From NCBI GenBank assembly GCA_016432725.1, contig JACJDG010000003.1, positions 3,348,001-3,412,000 of the forward strand: a stretch of DNA of 64,000 bases, in the 5' to 3' direction. The notes beneath the pieces were generated by a model that searched no databases, had not been told where the DNA came from, and saw only the letters and a list, made by a program, of their open reading frames with translations. Positions 8,644-15,974 of the stretch are shown here, piece after piece. Origin of the DNA: Streptomyces sp. DHE7-1 (GTDB lineage: Bacteria; Actinomycetota; Actinomycetes; Streptomycetales; Streptomycetaceae). A program made the translations under genes and the position numbers. How positions within the stretch are numbered: the first letter of the stretch is position 1; each line of letters begins with the position of its first letter.

Positions 8644-8825
8644 CAGGCGGCCGCCTCCAGTTCGTTGGTGATGTACTCGCGGACCGCCCGCGCCGGGATG
8701 CGACGGCACCGGCCGATGGTGATCGAGGGCAGACGGCGGGAGCGGATGAGGTCATAGACCGTGGATCGGCCGAGCTTGAGTCGCGCCATGACGTCCGGCA
8801 CCGTCAGCAGTTCGTCGTCATTCAT
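8643..8825 (-). CDS. xis: Excisionase / MerR-like HTH (Xis)
   Basis: A 60-residue protein that is essentially one helix-turn-helix: LLTVPDVMARLKLGRSTVYD then LIRSRRLPSITIGRCRRIPA, the excisionase form of the MerR-like fold. It would bend DNA at the att sites and push the integrase towards excision. Its start overlaps the rep stop (ATGAATGA) and its stop overlaps the int start. rep, xis and int therefore form one translationally coupled unit, as in pSAM2. Confidence 0.92.
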   Translation of the reverse strand: MNDDELLTVPDVMARLKLGRSTVYDLIRSRRLPSITIGRCRRIPARAVREYITNELEAAA

Positions 8826-10164
8826 CGATCGGATCTCCTTCTGTTCCGGTGGCGGGTTGGCGAGAGCTCGAAAGCCAGCTCTCTGCTGCGGTCAGGCCGG
8901 TGCCGGCGAACACCCAGTGGGAGAGGACGAGGACGGTGTCCGGGTCGGGCAGCGGGTGGCCGGCTTCGGCCGCGCGTTCGCGGGCCAGGGCTTCGTTGTG
9001 GTCGGTGCGTTCCTGGCGTAGGGCGCCGAGGGTGACGGAGTAGGCCCGGGACTTGGTGGAGAAGTGGCCGCGGAAGCCGAGCATGTGGGCCCACTTGCGC
9101 AGGCGCAGAGGCTCGAGTTCCGGCAGGGCGCCGAGGTGCCAGCAGGTGAGGATCATCTGCCGGGCGTGGTCGGTGACACCCGAGCCGATCAGGTCGGTGA
9201 TCGGGTTGCGGATGGGGCGGTCCAGGGTGCCGGCGGTCTCGGCGCCCTTGGTGGCGTACTTGGCGATGTAGGCAGCCACGGCGCGGCTGGACAGCTCCGA
9301 GGAGCCCGCGAAGTCGGCCGAGCGGATGGGGCGGATGTCGAGCTGTTCGCCGAAGCGGAAGGCGTAGGCCTGGCCGTCGAGGACGGGGCCGGGTGCCTCG
9401 GCGAGGCGGGCGGCGGAGCGGATCGCGTCGGTGAGCAGTTCGGTGGTGGCCCAGGCCGGCGGGGCATCGTCGGCGCCGTCCGGGCCGTCGAGGCGGATGA
9501 CAGCGTGGAAATGGACTGCGCCGCGCCGCTGGTACTCGGCGACCTTGGCGTAGGAGACCTTGAGGCAGTGGCGCAGCTCCGTGCGCTTGATGCCAGCACG
9601 GGAGGCGAGGTGCTGGCGCAGGTAGGTGGTGAAGCGGGCCCATAATGCCCCGGCGTGCGCGTTCCACAGGACGGCCGCGCGGTAGTCGTAGCGGTTCGGG
9701 TCCAGGGGGGTGCCGAGGGTGGGGTCGTCGTCGGGGTGGAGGCGTCCGCAGCGGCACCGGCCGCCGCCGGGCCGGTTGTGGACGGGGCCGAAGGACGGGG
9801 CGGTGAAGGTGGCGAAGACGCGCGGGTGTTGGGCGACGGCCGGGCCGATGCCCTTGCCGCCGCTCAGTCCGGCGGTGACCAGGTGGAAGGTGTCTTTGCG
9901 GTAGGTCTCGGCGCAGGAGGCGCATCGGGTTGCGCGGCGGTTGTTGCAGCGGATGAGGAGCTGTCCGGCGGGGAGGTCGCGGTCGGTGATCTCGCGGACG
10001 ATCTCGCCGGTGGCGGCGTGGACGTCGAGCCGGTGGCCCTCCATCCGGACGGGCTGCTCGCAGCCGCCGAGGCGCTGGATCTGGCGTGCGTAGGAGCTGA
10101 GGTCGCCGTGCTGGGCGAGTGCTGCCAGCTGGCGGATGGCTGCGGTCGGAGCCGCAGGGCGCAT
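8818..10164 (-). CDS. Rolling-circle replication initiator (RepSA-like)
   Basis: A 448-residue Rep of the pSAM2 RepSA type, which nicks the element's double-strand origin for rolling-circle replication after excision. A cysteine-rich segment (CASCAETYRKDTF) precedes the HUH metal motif GAVHFHAVIRLDG at about residue 235. The likely catalytic Tyr region is AVAAYIAKYATKG. ATG 10164 (MRPAAPTAA) is chosen because AAGGAGG lies 9 bp upstream; ATG 10194 has no such site. It is the first gene of the rep-xis-int unit. A 20-bp palindrome of the element's shared operator type lies 48 bp upstream. Confidence 0.9.
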   Translation of the reverse strand: MRPAAPTAAIRQLAALAQHGDLSSYARQIQRLGGCEQPVRMEGHRLDVHAATGEIVREITDRDLPAGQLLIRCNNRRATRCASCAETYRKDTFHLVTAGLSGGKGIGPAVAQHPRVFATFTAPSFGPVHNRPGGGRCRCGRLHPDDDPTLGTPLDPNRYDYRAAVLWNAHAGALWARFTTYLRQHLASRAGIKRTELRHCLKVSYAKVAEYQRRGAVHFHAVIRLDGPDGADDAPPAWATTELLTDAIRSAARLAEAPGPVLDGQAYAFRFGEQLDIRPIRSADFAGSSELSSRAVAAYIAKYATKGAETAGTLDRPIRNPITDLIGSGVTDHARQMILTCWHLGALPELEPLRLRKWAHMLGFRGHFSTKSRAYSVTLGALRQERTDHNEALARERAAEAGHPLPDPDTVLVLSHWVFAGTGLTAAESWLSSSRQPATGTEGDPIDE

Positions 10165-10212
10165 GTGCGGGTTCCTCCTTGCAGGGGCGGACATTCAGTA
10201 CGGGCGCCCGAC

Positions 10213-10232
10213 CTGTCGAGGGGGCTAGACAG
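10213..10232. promoter_or_regulatory. CTGTCGAG-GGGG-CTAGACAG operator upstream of rep
   Basis: A 20-bp inverted repeat with one mismatch. The half-site CTAGACAG (reverse CTGTCTAG) recurs at 13520-13601, 15336-15351 and 15896-15913, always in promoter regions of this element. It is likely the binding site of the element's main repressor. The protein that binds it is not shown by the sequence. Confidence 0.7.
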
Positions 10233-10264
10233 TGAGGGCAGGTCGAGCGCGCGGAGCGATGAGG

Positions 10265-10570
10265 TCAGCGGCGGGTGAGGATGGAGCGGATAACGACGGC
10301 GCAGACGGCCACGGACGTGGCGGTGATGGCGACGGCGAGGAGCATGCTGACCAGGACGGCGCCGACGACCAGGACCACGGCGGTGCCGCCGCCGACGAGG
10401 GTGAGCGCGGTGCCAGGCGTGAGCCGGTTGGCCGAGCGGAACGGGGCCGGTGCTGCGGTGGCCGGCGGCGGAGCCAGAACGCCCGGCGCGATGGTGGACG
10501 GTTCGACCACGGCGGACGGAACGACGAGGCCGGTGGGCTGGGGCATGGTCGGGACCTTGGGACGGAACAT
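10265..10570 (-). CDS. SpdD-like plasmid-spread membrane protein
   Basis: A 101-residue protein starting MFRPKVPTMPQPTGLVV at ATG 10570, with AAGGAG 9 bp upstream. A Pro/Ala-rich N-terminal half is followed by two adjoining hydrophobic segments (about residues 50-95) and a basic tail, SILTRR. Small proteins of this type (SpdD) in AICEs and Streptomyces plasmids help intramycelial spread, enlarging pocks after transfer. It sits in the leftward operon between rep and the tra genes. Assignment rests on composition and position. Confidence 0.7.
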   Translation of the reverse strand: MFRPKVPTMPQPTGLVVPSAVVEPSTIAPGVLAPPPATAAPAPFRSANRLTPGTALTLVGGGTAVVLVVGAVLVSMLLAVAITATSVAVCAVVIRSILTRR

Positions 10571-10590
10571 GAACGGATCTCCTTCGCGGG

Positions 10591-10746
10591 TCACTTGAGG
10601 AAGCTGTTGATGACGGGGGCGAGCAGGCTGTCGGCGAGGAGGTAGCCGCCGAGGAGCAGGACGGCGATGAGCCACCAGGGCGGGCGGATGAGCTTGACGC
10701 CGAGGACCCCGACGACGAGCAGGGCGAGCCAGAGCGGAACGTTCAT
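10591..10746 (-). CDS. Small membrane protein of the spread module (51 aa)
   Basis: Begins MNVPLWLALLVVGVLGVKLI, continues with RPPWWLIAVLLLGGYLLADS, and ends NSFLK. Two hydrophobic helices flank a short RPPWW turn, leaving almost no soluble part. GGAG lies 8 bp before the ATG. Its neighbours 20 bp downstream and 13 bp upstream are other spread genes, so it probably joins the same membrane complex. Such tiny two-helix proteins are regular members of AICE transfer operons. Confidence 0.75.
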   Translation of the reverse strand: MNVPLWLALLVVGVLGVKLIRPPWWLIAVLLLGGYLLADSLLAPVINSFLK

Positions 10747-10759
10747 TGCTGGTCTCCTG

Positions 10760-10939
10760 TCAGGCCGGGCAGCGGTGGGTACGGGCGGCGAGTTCGGCGG
10801 CGGCGCGGCTGTCGTACTCGGCGGAGAAGTCGCAGCGGGGAGCGGTGCAGGCGGCCAGGTGGCGGTTGCGCCCGCGGTCGACGTAGGAGGCGACGTTGAC
10901 GGGGCCTATGCGGCGGACGTTACGAAAGCGCCGGTTCAC
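10760..10939 (-). CDS. Mobile element transfer protein (59 aa, Cys/His)
   Basis: Starts with GTG at 10939 after GAGGAG. The sequence opens RRFRNVRRIGPVNVASYVDR and ends FSAEYDSRAAAELAARTHRC. This is the conserved AICE family usually labelled mobile element transfer protein or SpdA. Two cysteines in the middle (CTAPRC) and His-x-Cys near the end could bind one zinc. The strongly basic N-terminus suggests contact with DNA. It lies 13 bp from both the DUF2637 gene and the 51-aa membrane gene. Confidence 0.8.
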   Translation of the reverse strand: MNRRFRNVRRIGPVNVASYVDRGRNRHLAACTAPRCDFSAEYDSRAAAELAARTHRCPA

Positions 10940-10952
10940 GGTGGTGCTCCTC

Positions 10953-11651
10953 TCAGAGGTGCGCGGCGACGGACGGGGTCATGGACGGAGGCAGGCCGAG
11001 CCGAGCGCGTACGGCGTCGGGGTCGGCCGGTTGACCCGTGGCCGAGCGGTGTTCCTCGGCCAAGGCCCGGACGCGGTCGACGAGGGCGGGCGGCAGTGAG
11101 ACGGCGAGGGAGGGAGCCAGGGGCGGAGTGGTGATGGGTTCCGCAGCCGGTTCGGGCTCGGGGGAAGGCAGCGGAAGTGCGTCGCGGTCGGGCCCGTCGA
11201 CGGTCGCCGGGGCGGGGTGCGGTTCCGCATCCGTGTGCGTCATCGAGGAGGGGGCCGGGGCCGCTGGCGCTTCCACGCGCGGAGCGTGGGCCAGCAGCGT
11301 TCCGCCGAAGAAGGCGACGGCGGGCCAGCCCGCGACGACCACGCGGAGCGAGGCCGGTACGTGGTCCAGGTCGAGGAGCCCGGCGGTGGCGACGTTGGCG
11401 CCGAGGGATGCGGCCAGGGCCACCAGGAACCACAGCCGCGGGCTCCCTGCCGTCTGCCCCGCTTGCTGCTGCTGGCGCATTCGGCGCCAGGCTGCGACCA
11501 GCAGCAGGTCGACGCTCACCGGGTAGGCCCACGCCTTCCAACCGCCCTGTCCGGCCGCGGCGGCGAGGTCGTGCAGGTGGGAGAAGGACAGGGCACCCGC
11601 GATGACGGCCTGGACGACCACAGCGTCCACTCGGGCCAGGTGGGCTCGCAT
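10953..11651 (-). CDS. DUF2637 / SpdB-like transfer-associated membrane protein
   Basis: A 232-residue protein. The first 125 residues carry about four hydrophobic segments (AVIAGALSFSHLHDLA, then WAYPVSVDLLLVAAWR, then two more), the DUF2637 pattern seen in Spd proteins. A Pro/Glu-rich linker leads to a small C-terminal helical part, PALVDRVRALAEEHRSATGQ, which looks like a DNA-binding or partner-binding tail. GGAAGG precedes ATG 11651. It lies directly downstream of traB and probably works with it in moving double-stranded DNA between hyphae. Confidence 0.82.
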   Translation of the reverse strand: MRAHLARVDAVVVQAVIAGALSFSHLHDLAAAAGQGGWKAWAYPVSVDLLLVAAWRRMRQQQQAGQTAGSPRLWFLVALAASLGANVATAGLLDLDHVPASLRVVVAGWPAVAFFGGTLLAHAPRVEAPAAPAPSSMTHTDAEPHPAPATVDGPDRDALPLPSPEPEPAAEPITTPPLAPSLAVSLPPALVDRVRALAEEHRSATGQPADPDAVRARLGLPPSMTPSVAAHL

Positions 11652-11739
11652 CGGCTCGGCTTCCTTCCGGTTTCGGGCATGGGAGGGGTAGGGACGTGGC
11701 GCGAGGCGGTCACGCCGACCGTGTGAGAGGGAGAGCGCG

Positions 11740-13107
11740 TTACTCGGTCACCGGGCGAGCGGTGGGCGCGATGGGTGCGACCGGGGAAGGACTGGCGAGC
11801 TCTTTGGCGACGACGGGCCGGAAGGAGTCGAGCCGGGGCAGTTCCGGCACCAGGCCCGAAGTGTCGCGGCAGACGGCCGCCGCGTCGTTGAGGGTCAGGT
11901 GGGGCGAGCGGACCCGGGACCAGCCGCCGGAGGAGTCGCCGACGACCGCGACGCCGGGCCGTTCGGCCGGGATGGACGTAGCGGCAAGCGCCGCTTCGGA
12001 TGCAATGTCACCGAGCGCCATGTTGGCGGAGGTCTCGTCGTTGACGCGGTGGCAGACCCGGCCGGTGAGCTGGGCGCGGAGCATGGTGGCGCCCTTGCCG
12101 AGTTCGGCGCCGAAGCGCTGTCCGCACACCTCCAGGTAGATGCCGGCTGCCCGGCCGAGCTGGGCGAGGCGGATGAGCTTGGTGACCATGGCGTCTCGCC
12201 GCTTCTCGTCGTCCTTGCTCGCGGCGAGGAAGAGTTCGGCGACCTCGTCGACGACAACGACGACCGGCACCGGCCGCACCTTCTCCGGTAGGCCCCACAC
12301 GTCCGAGGTGAGCGCGGCGTCCGGACCGGCCCCGCCCGTCATGCCGATCAGGCGGAACCGCGCTTCCATCTCCTCCACCAGGACGTCCAGGAGGTCGTTC
12401 GCACTGTCTGGCGTATCGGCGAGCGCTGATAGACGGGGCGCGAACGGGGCCAGTTCGACGCCCCATTTGCAGTCGATGCCGGCGAGCGCGACGGGTTGCC
12501 GGGCCAGCCCACACAGCAGGTTGCGCAGGTACACGGACTTGCCCGACTGCGTGGCACCGAGGATGAGTTCGTGGGGCACGGTGCGGAAGTCACGGACGTG
12601 CCAGTGTCCGTCCTCGCGCAGTGCCAGCGGTAGGGACAGCGGTCCGGTCTGCAGCCACCGACGAGCGGGCTGGACGTCGGCGAGGACGTCCCAGCCGACG
12701 AGCCGCAGCTCCAGCCGTCCCGGCTTGGTGGGGCGGACGTGCACGGCGTGCGCGCCCCAGGCGTGCCGCAGTCGGTCGGCCGAGGCGGTGAAGTCCTCGG
12801 GTGCCTGCCCGGGCGCCATGCGCAGCCGCATCACGAGCCCGGACCCGGTCGGCCGGGGCAACGACCGGCGCGGCGGTACAGGGGCCGCCTGCCGCCCCAT
12901 CATCCGGGCGGTGGCCCGGCGAACTGCTGAGGCCGGCACCGTCAGGCCGCAGGCGTCCATGGTGGCCCGGTACGAGGTGAGCACCCGCAGCGTGACGACC
13001 GGATACCCGACCAGCCACCAGAACAGGACCGGCAGCCGACGGCGCACCGCGACCAGCGCGGCCGCCGCCAGCAGTAACAGGATCAAAACCCAAAGGGCAT
13101 CGGCCAT
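11740..13107 (-). CDS. TraB-like FtsK/SpoIIIE DNA translocase
   Basis: A 455-residue conjugation motor. It has an N-terminal membrane segment (ALWVLILLLLAAAALVAV), then an FtsK-type ATPase with Walker A GATQSGKS and Walker B VVVVVDEVAELF. The sensor region RAAGIYLEVCGQRFGAEL follows. Streptomyces TraB proteins move double-stranded DNA through a hexameric pore, unlike relaxase systems. ATG 13107 lies 5 bp after the stop of the SCO3933-like gene; the open frame to 13206 is overlap. A classical C-terminal winged helix for clt binding is not obvious here. Confidence 0.92.
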   Translation of the reverse strand: MADALWVLILLLLAAAALVAVRRRLPVLFWWLVGYPVVTLRVLTSYRATMDACGLTVPASAVRRATARMMGRQAAPVPPRRSLPRPTGSGLVMRLRMAPGQAPEDFTASADRLRHAWGAHAVHVRPTKPGRLELRLVGWDVLADVQPARRWLQTGPLSLPLALREDGHWHVRDFRTVPHELILGATQSGKSVYLRNLLCGLARQPVALAGIDCKWGVELAPFAPRLSALADTPDSANDLLDVLVEEMEARFRLIGMTGGAGPDAALTSDVWGLPEKVRPVPVVVVVDEVAELFLAASKDDEKRRDAMVTKLIRLAQLGRAAGIYLEVCGQRFGAELGKGATMLRAQLTGRVCHRVNDETSANMALGDIASEAALAATSIPAERPGVAVVGDSSGGWSRVRSPHLTLNDAAAVCRDTSGLVPELPRLDSFRPVVAKELASPSPVAPIAPTARPVTE

Positions 13108-13112
13108 GGCAC

Positions 13113-13460
13113 TCAGCCCCGCGCCGCCGCCGGGGTGCCGACCATGACGGCGTCCGCCCGGTAGGCGATGCCGTGCCGGGCGCGGCCGCCGAACTCGCTC
13201 TCCCACGGCCGTGCCACCAGGCCGGACAGGAAGACCGGCGAACCCATGACCAGGCCCTCACCGATGCCCTTTTCGGGAACGGTGACCTTGATCATGTCCG
13301 AACCGCCCTCTGCGATGAACACCAGCTCCAGGACCATGAGCCGGTCGTTGGTCACCGGGTCCACGGCCACCTCACCGGTCTGCCGGTCCTTGACCTTGAC
13401 CTCGGGCAGCTTCGTGACGAGCAGAGTGGCGGCCGAAGTGTCGACGGGGATGACGCGCAT
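13113..13460 (-). CDS. SCO3933-family regulatory protein
   Basis: A 115-residue beta-rich protein, MRVIPVDTSAATLLVTKLPE at the start and FGGRARHGIAYRADAVMVG near the end. This family is nearly always the first gene of AICE transfer operons, just before traB, and is annotated as regulatory. Its biochemical role is not established to my knowledge. It is the first gene of the leftward operon that continues to int. GAGG sits 10 bp before the ATG. The promoter upstream carries three copies of the element's CTGTCTAG motif. Confidence 0.8.
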   Translation of the reverse strand: MRVIPVDTSAATLLVTKLPEVKVKDRQTGEVAVDPVTNDRLMVLELVFIAEGGSDMIKVTVPEKGIGEGLVMGSPVFLSGLVARPWESEFGGRARHGIAYRADAVMVGTPAAARG

Positions 13461-13515
13461 GGAGTGAACCTCACTTGGGTCGGGCGCCCTTTAGGGTGCC
13501 GAGCCGGGTTGGATA

Positions 13516-13606
13516 CCCCCTAGACAGCGAGGGGGCGATCCCGCCCGTACTGTCTAGGGGGGTTGACGACTACCGTAACCGACGCGCCGTCAACTGTCTA
13601 GGGGGG
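13516..13606 (-). promoter_or_regulatory. Main AICE operon promoter with three CTGTCTAG boxes
   Basis: CTAGACAG at 13520-13527 and CTGTCTAG at 13550-13557 and 13594-13601, each next to a run of five or more G (or C). On the minus strand the box at 13594 is followed directly by TTGACG, a good -35 element. The other boxes fall near the expected start point. Repressor binding here would shut off the whole transfer operon. The exact -10 is not clear. Confidence 0.65.
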
Positions 13607-13638
13607 TATACGAGCGTGTCTCGAAGCTGCCGGGCGCG

Positions 13639-14460
13639 CTAGGACATGACCCAGTGCAGCGCGGTCGCGTCATCGCAGGTCTTCCCTCGCGGCCAGCGCC
13701 GACCGTTGGGATCGTCGGCCTCGGCTGCGCGAACGCGGCGGATCAACCCATCCGGCCCTGAGGAGTTGAGGATGGCCAACGCCTCTTTCCAGTCGGCGAG
13801 TTCGAAGCTGTCGACGAGTCGTGTCGCGCCATCGCTCAGCAGCGTTACGGAGGCGAGTGAATCGAGCGGCACCGTCCCCGTAAGGGCATGCTCGGCCGCT
13901 CGCGGGTCGGGGCCGACGATCCAGAAACCGCCTGGCCGGTTACGCAGGCTGGTGAGTGCGTCCCGGTATTGCGCGAGGGCAGCGGAGTGTTCGGGTGAGC
14001 CGGTGGGCAGTGTGTCGACCGGTCCACGCAGCCGCTTGCCCACGTGGTCCAAGCGCTGGTCGGTGATGGCGGCCGTACTCCCGTCCGTCTCGGCGAGGAG
14101 GAGGGTCGAGTCACCGAGGACGAGGTACTCCAAAGCTCCCGCCTCGGCCCGGACAGCGACGACCGTGCTGGTCGGACTGGCCCGATAAGCCAGGTCGCAT
14201 GTGTCCTCGTGCAGGGAGCGGACCGTTCGGATCGAGTCGGCGAGACAGTCGGCGAGCGGCCGGGCGGGGTGCGCCGCGATGTCAGCCAACAGCAGCCCGC
14301 CCAGCGTGTAGGAGAACCAGGCGACGCCGTGCACGCATCCGGTCTCCGCCCCGGCCACGCCAGCTCCGTCGAGGAGAACGGCCGCGCCGAAAGAGGCGGC
14401 GGCGAAGTCCTCGTTCTCCCGTCCCAAGTCGGCAGGCTGCGAGCCGAGGACGACGTTCAC
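13639..14460 (-). CDS. PP2C-type serine/threonine phosphatase
   Basis: A 273-residue PP2C-fold protein. The metal-binding motifs are visible in order: GRENEDF, LLDGAG, VLGDST, TLLSDGA and CDDAT. It should remove phosphate from Ser/Thr in a Mn2+-dependent way. The GTG start at 14460 overlaps the TGA of the upstream HTH gene as GTGA, with GGAGG 7 bp ahead, so the two are translationally coupled. The pairing suggests that the phosphatase and the DNA-binding protein act in one signalling unit. It lies between the conjugation genes and the cargo. Confidence 0.85.
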   Translation of the reverse strand: MNVVLGSQPADLGRENEDFAAASFGAAVLLDGAGVAGAETGCVHGVAWFSYTLGGLLLADIAAHPARPLADCLADSIRTVRSLHEDTCDLAYRASPTSTVVAVRAEAGALEYLVLGDSTLLLAETDGSTAAITDQRLDHVGKRLRGPVDTLPTGSPEHSAALAQYRDALTSLRNRPGGFWIVGPDPRAAEHALTGTVPLDSLASVTLLSDGATRLVDSFELADWKEALAILNSSGPDGLIRRVRAAEADDPNGRRWPRGKTCDDATALHWVMS

Positions 14461-15308
14461 GCCGTCGCCTCCTCGTCGTGCAGGTAGAGGGGGCAGAGCA
14501 GTTCCACGGATTGCGGCTCGTCGGTCTCGGGGTCGTACTCGACGCTCACCAGCGTGGAGAAGTGACGCTCGCCCACCTGCCCCCAGAGCGTATTGAGGTC
14601 CGAGGTGAGCAGGTGGACCACGCCGAGGGAGCCTGCCGTATGGATGCCGGCAATGGCGAGCACCGAGCCGTTGCCGTCCGGTCGGGGAAGCCTGCCCAGG
14701 TACCCGACGTCGTGCGGACGGCGCGGCTCGATATCCGCTCCCGCGTGGTACGCCGTGCCAGTGCGCCGGTCCACCAGCGCCCACGGCTCGCCTTCCGGAT
14801 GTTCCCAGCCGAGTACCGGGTCCTGGGCGTACAGGTCGCTCATGGCCTGGGACATGGCCGGCCCGCAGACGACGATCAGGCCGTCGCGGTTCAGGTCGAT
14901 CTCACCGCTAACCAGCACGTGACCGGAGCTGACGGCAAGGCCGTAGGACTTCGCCAGCTCCTCCAGCCGCTTCCCGGAGTTCATATCGGCCATGGCGACG
15001 ACCGGACGCTTCTTCTCGCCGTCCCACCGGAGCGGAGTCACAACGGTGACGGCGCCCATCCCTAGGAAGGCCCCCTCCGGTGCCGGGCCGGTGTGCCGGA
15101 TCTGATGGATTCGCCCACGACTCAGACCGGCCTTCTCGGCGATCTGCGCATACGACAGCCCTTGCGCATGGAGATCCTGGACCACACGGCGGCGGAGACG
15201 GGCAAGCTCGGTCACCTCCTGCTGAGCGTCGGCCAGCCTTTTCGTGACCTCACGCAGCAGCAGGTACGGATCATCGATCGCCGTGATCCGTTGCAGCTCG
15301 TCCGACAT
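14457..15308 (-). CDS. Sigma-like HTH protein with unrecognised C-terminal domain
   Basis: 283 residues. The N-terminal 70 residues contain a sigma-region-4-like HTH, LSYAQIAEKAGLSRGRIHQI, after a short coiled segment. The C-terminal 200 residues form an alpha/beta domain with GLIVVCGPAMSQAM and LAIAGIHTAGSLGVVHLL. I cannot place it; a nucleotide- or sugar-binding Rossmann-like fold is possible. AGGAGGT precedes ATG 15308. Its own promoter carries the perfect palindrome GTCTAGGG-CCCTAGAC, which makes it a candidate for the repressor of the CTGTCTAG sites. It is coupled to the PP2C gene by GTGA. Confidence 0.75.
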   Translation of the reverse strand: MSDELQRITAIDDPYLLLREVTKRLADAQQEVTELARLRRRVVQDLHAQGLSYAQIAEKAGLSRGRIHQIRHTGPAPEGAFLGMGAVTVVTPLRWDGEKKRPVVAMADMNSGKRLEELAKSYGLAVSSGHVLVSGEIDLNRDGLIVVCGPAMSQAMSDLYAQDPVLGWEHPEGEPWALVDRRTGTAYHAGADIEPRRPHDVGYLGRLPRPDGNGSVLAIAGIHTAGSLGVVHLLTSDLNTLWGQVGERHFSTLVSVEYDPETDEPQSVELLCPLYLHDEEATA

Positions 15309-15335
15309 GACCGCACCTCCTAGAAGTAACCAGGA

Positions 15336-15351
15336 GTCTAGGGCCCTAGAC
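15336..15351. promoter_or_regulatory. Palindromic operator GTCTAGGGCCCTAGAC
   Basis: A perfect 16-bp palindrome 28 bp upstream of the HTH-gene start. It shares the GTCTAG/CTAGAC half-sites found before rep, the tra operon and the ATPase gene, here with spacer GGCC. It fits autoregulation by the HTH protein; the binder is inferred. Confidence 0.7.
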
Positions 15352-15484
15352 GGAATGGGCGGGAGGTGCCGTCCTGTACGAACGCCGATCACGAAGAACC
15401 GGGACCGCCGCCGAGGCACACCGCGAGGGCTCACTCACCACCGCCCGGGGGGGTGACTGCCGACCGCCACCGAATAGAGCTCTA

Positions 15485-15877
15485 TCACGCACCCTCCCGC
15501 GCCAGCTCGGCCCATACGGAACGCCCGTCAGGCCAGTTCTTCACGCCCCAGTCCTTGGCGCAGGATGCGATCAGCAGCAGCCCGCGGCCGCCCTCTTCTT
15601 GACTGGTCACGTCACACAAGTGCGGCACGCGTTCGCCGCCCTGGTCGACCACCTCGATGCGCACGAGATCGTCGCCGCCAAAGCAGACGACCACGAGAAA
15701 CCAGCCGTCGGCCGCACCACTCAGCGAGTGCCGCACGGCATTCGTCGCCAGCTCGCTCACGACCAGGACGGCATCCTCGACGGGGCCGTGCCCGTCGAGC
15801 AGGGCAGCGACGAAGTGACGGGCATGTGCCACCTCTTCGGCCACACCAGGAAAGGCACGGCACCACTTAGACCGCAT
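15485..15877 (-). CDS. HATPase-fold protein (anti-sigma / RsbW-like)
   Basis: A 130-residue GHKL ATPase-like domain alone, without a histidine-kinase phosphoacceptor. The N box is SELATNAVRHS, the G1 region is VVDQGG and the G2 region is GGRGLLLI. Streptomyces carry many such proteins beside XRE-DUF5753 regulators, as in the abaA and whiJ-type loci, and the next gene is of that kind. ATG 15877 follows AGGAG by 6 bp. An operator of the CTAGAC type is in its promoter, so it probably belongs to the element's regulon. Confidence 0.85.
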   Translation of the reverse strand: MRSKWCRAFPGVAEEVAHARHFVAALLDGHGPVEDAVLVVSELATNAVRHSLSGAADGWFLVVVCFGGDDLVRIEVVDQGGERVPHLCDVTSQEEGGRGLLLIASCAKDWGVKNWPDGRSVWAELAREGA

Positions 15878-15895
15878 AGGAGACTCCTCACCCTC

Positions 15896-15913
15896 GTCTA
15901 GGGGACTAGACAG
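15896..15913. promoter_or_regulatory. GTCTAG-GGGA-CTAGACAG operator
   Basis: A 6-bp perfect inverted repeat with a 4-bp spacer, extended by AG to match the CTAGACAG half-site seen elsewhere in the element. It lies 18 bp upstream of the ATPase gene start, where it would overlap a promoter. Confidence 0.65.
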
Positions 15914-15974
15914 CGCAGCGGCAGAGTATTCCCACGAACGGCCAACAGGCCAGGCATTCAGAGGAATTATTCCT

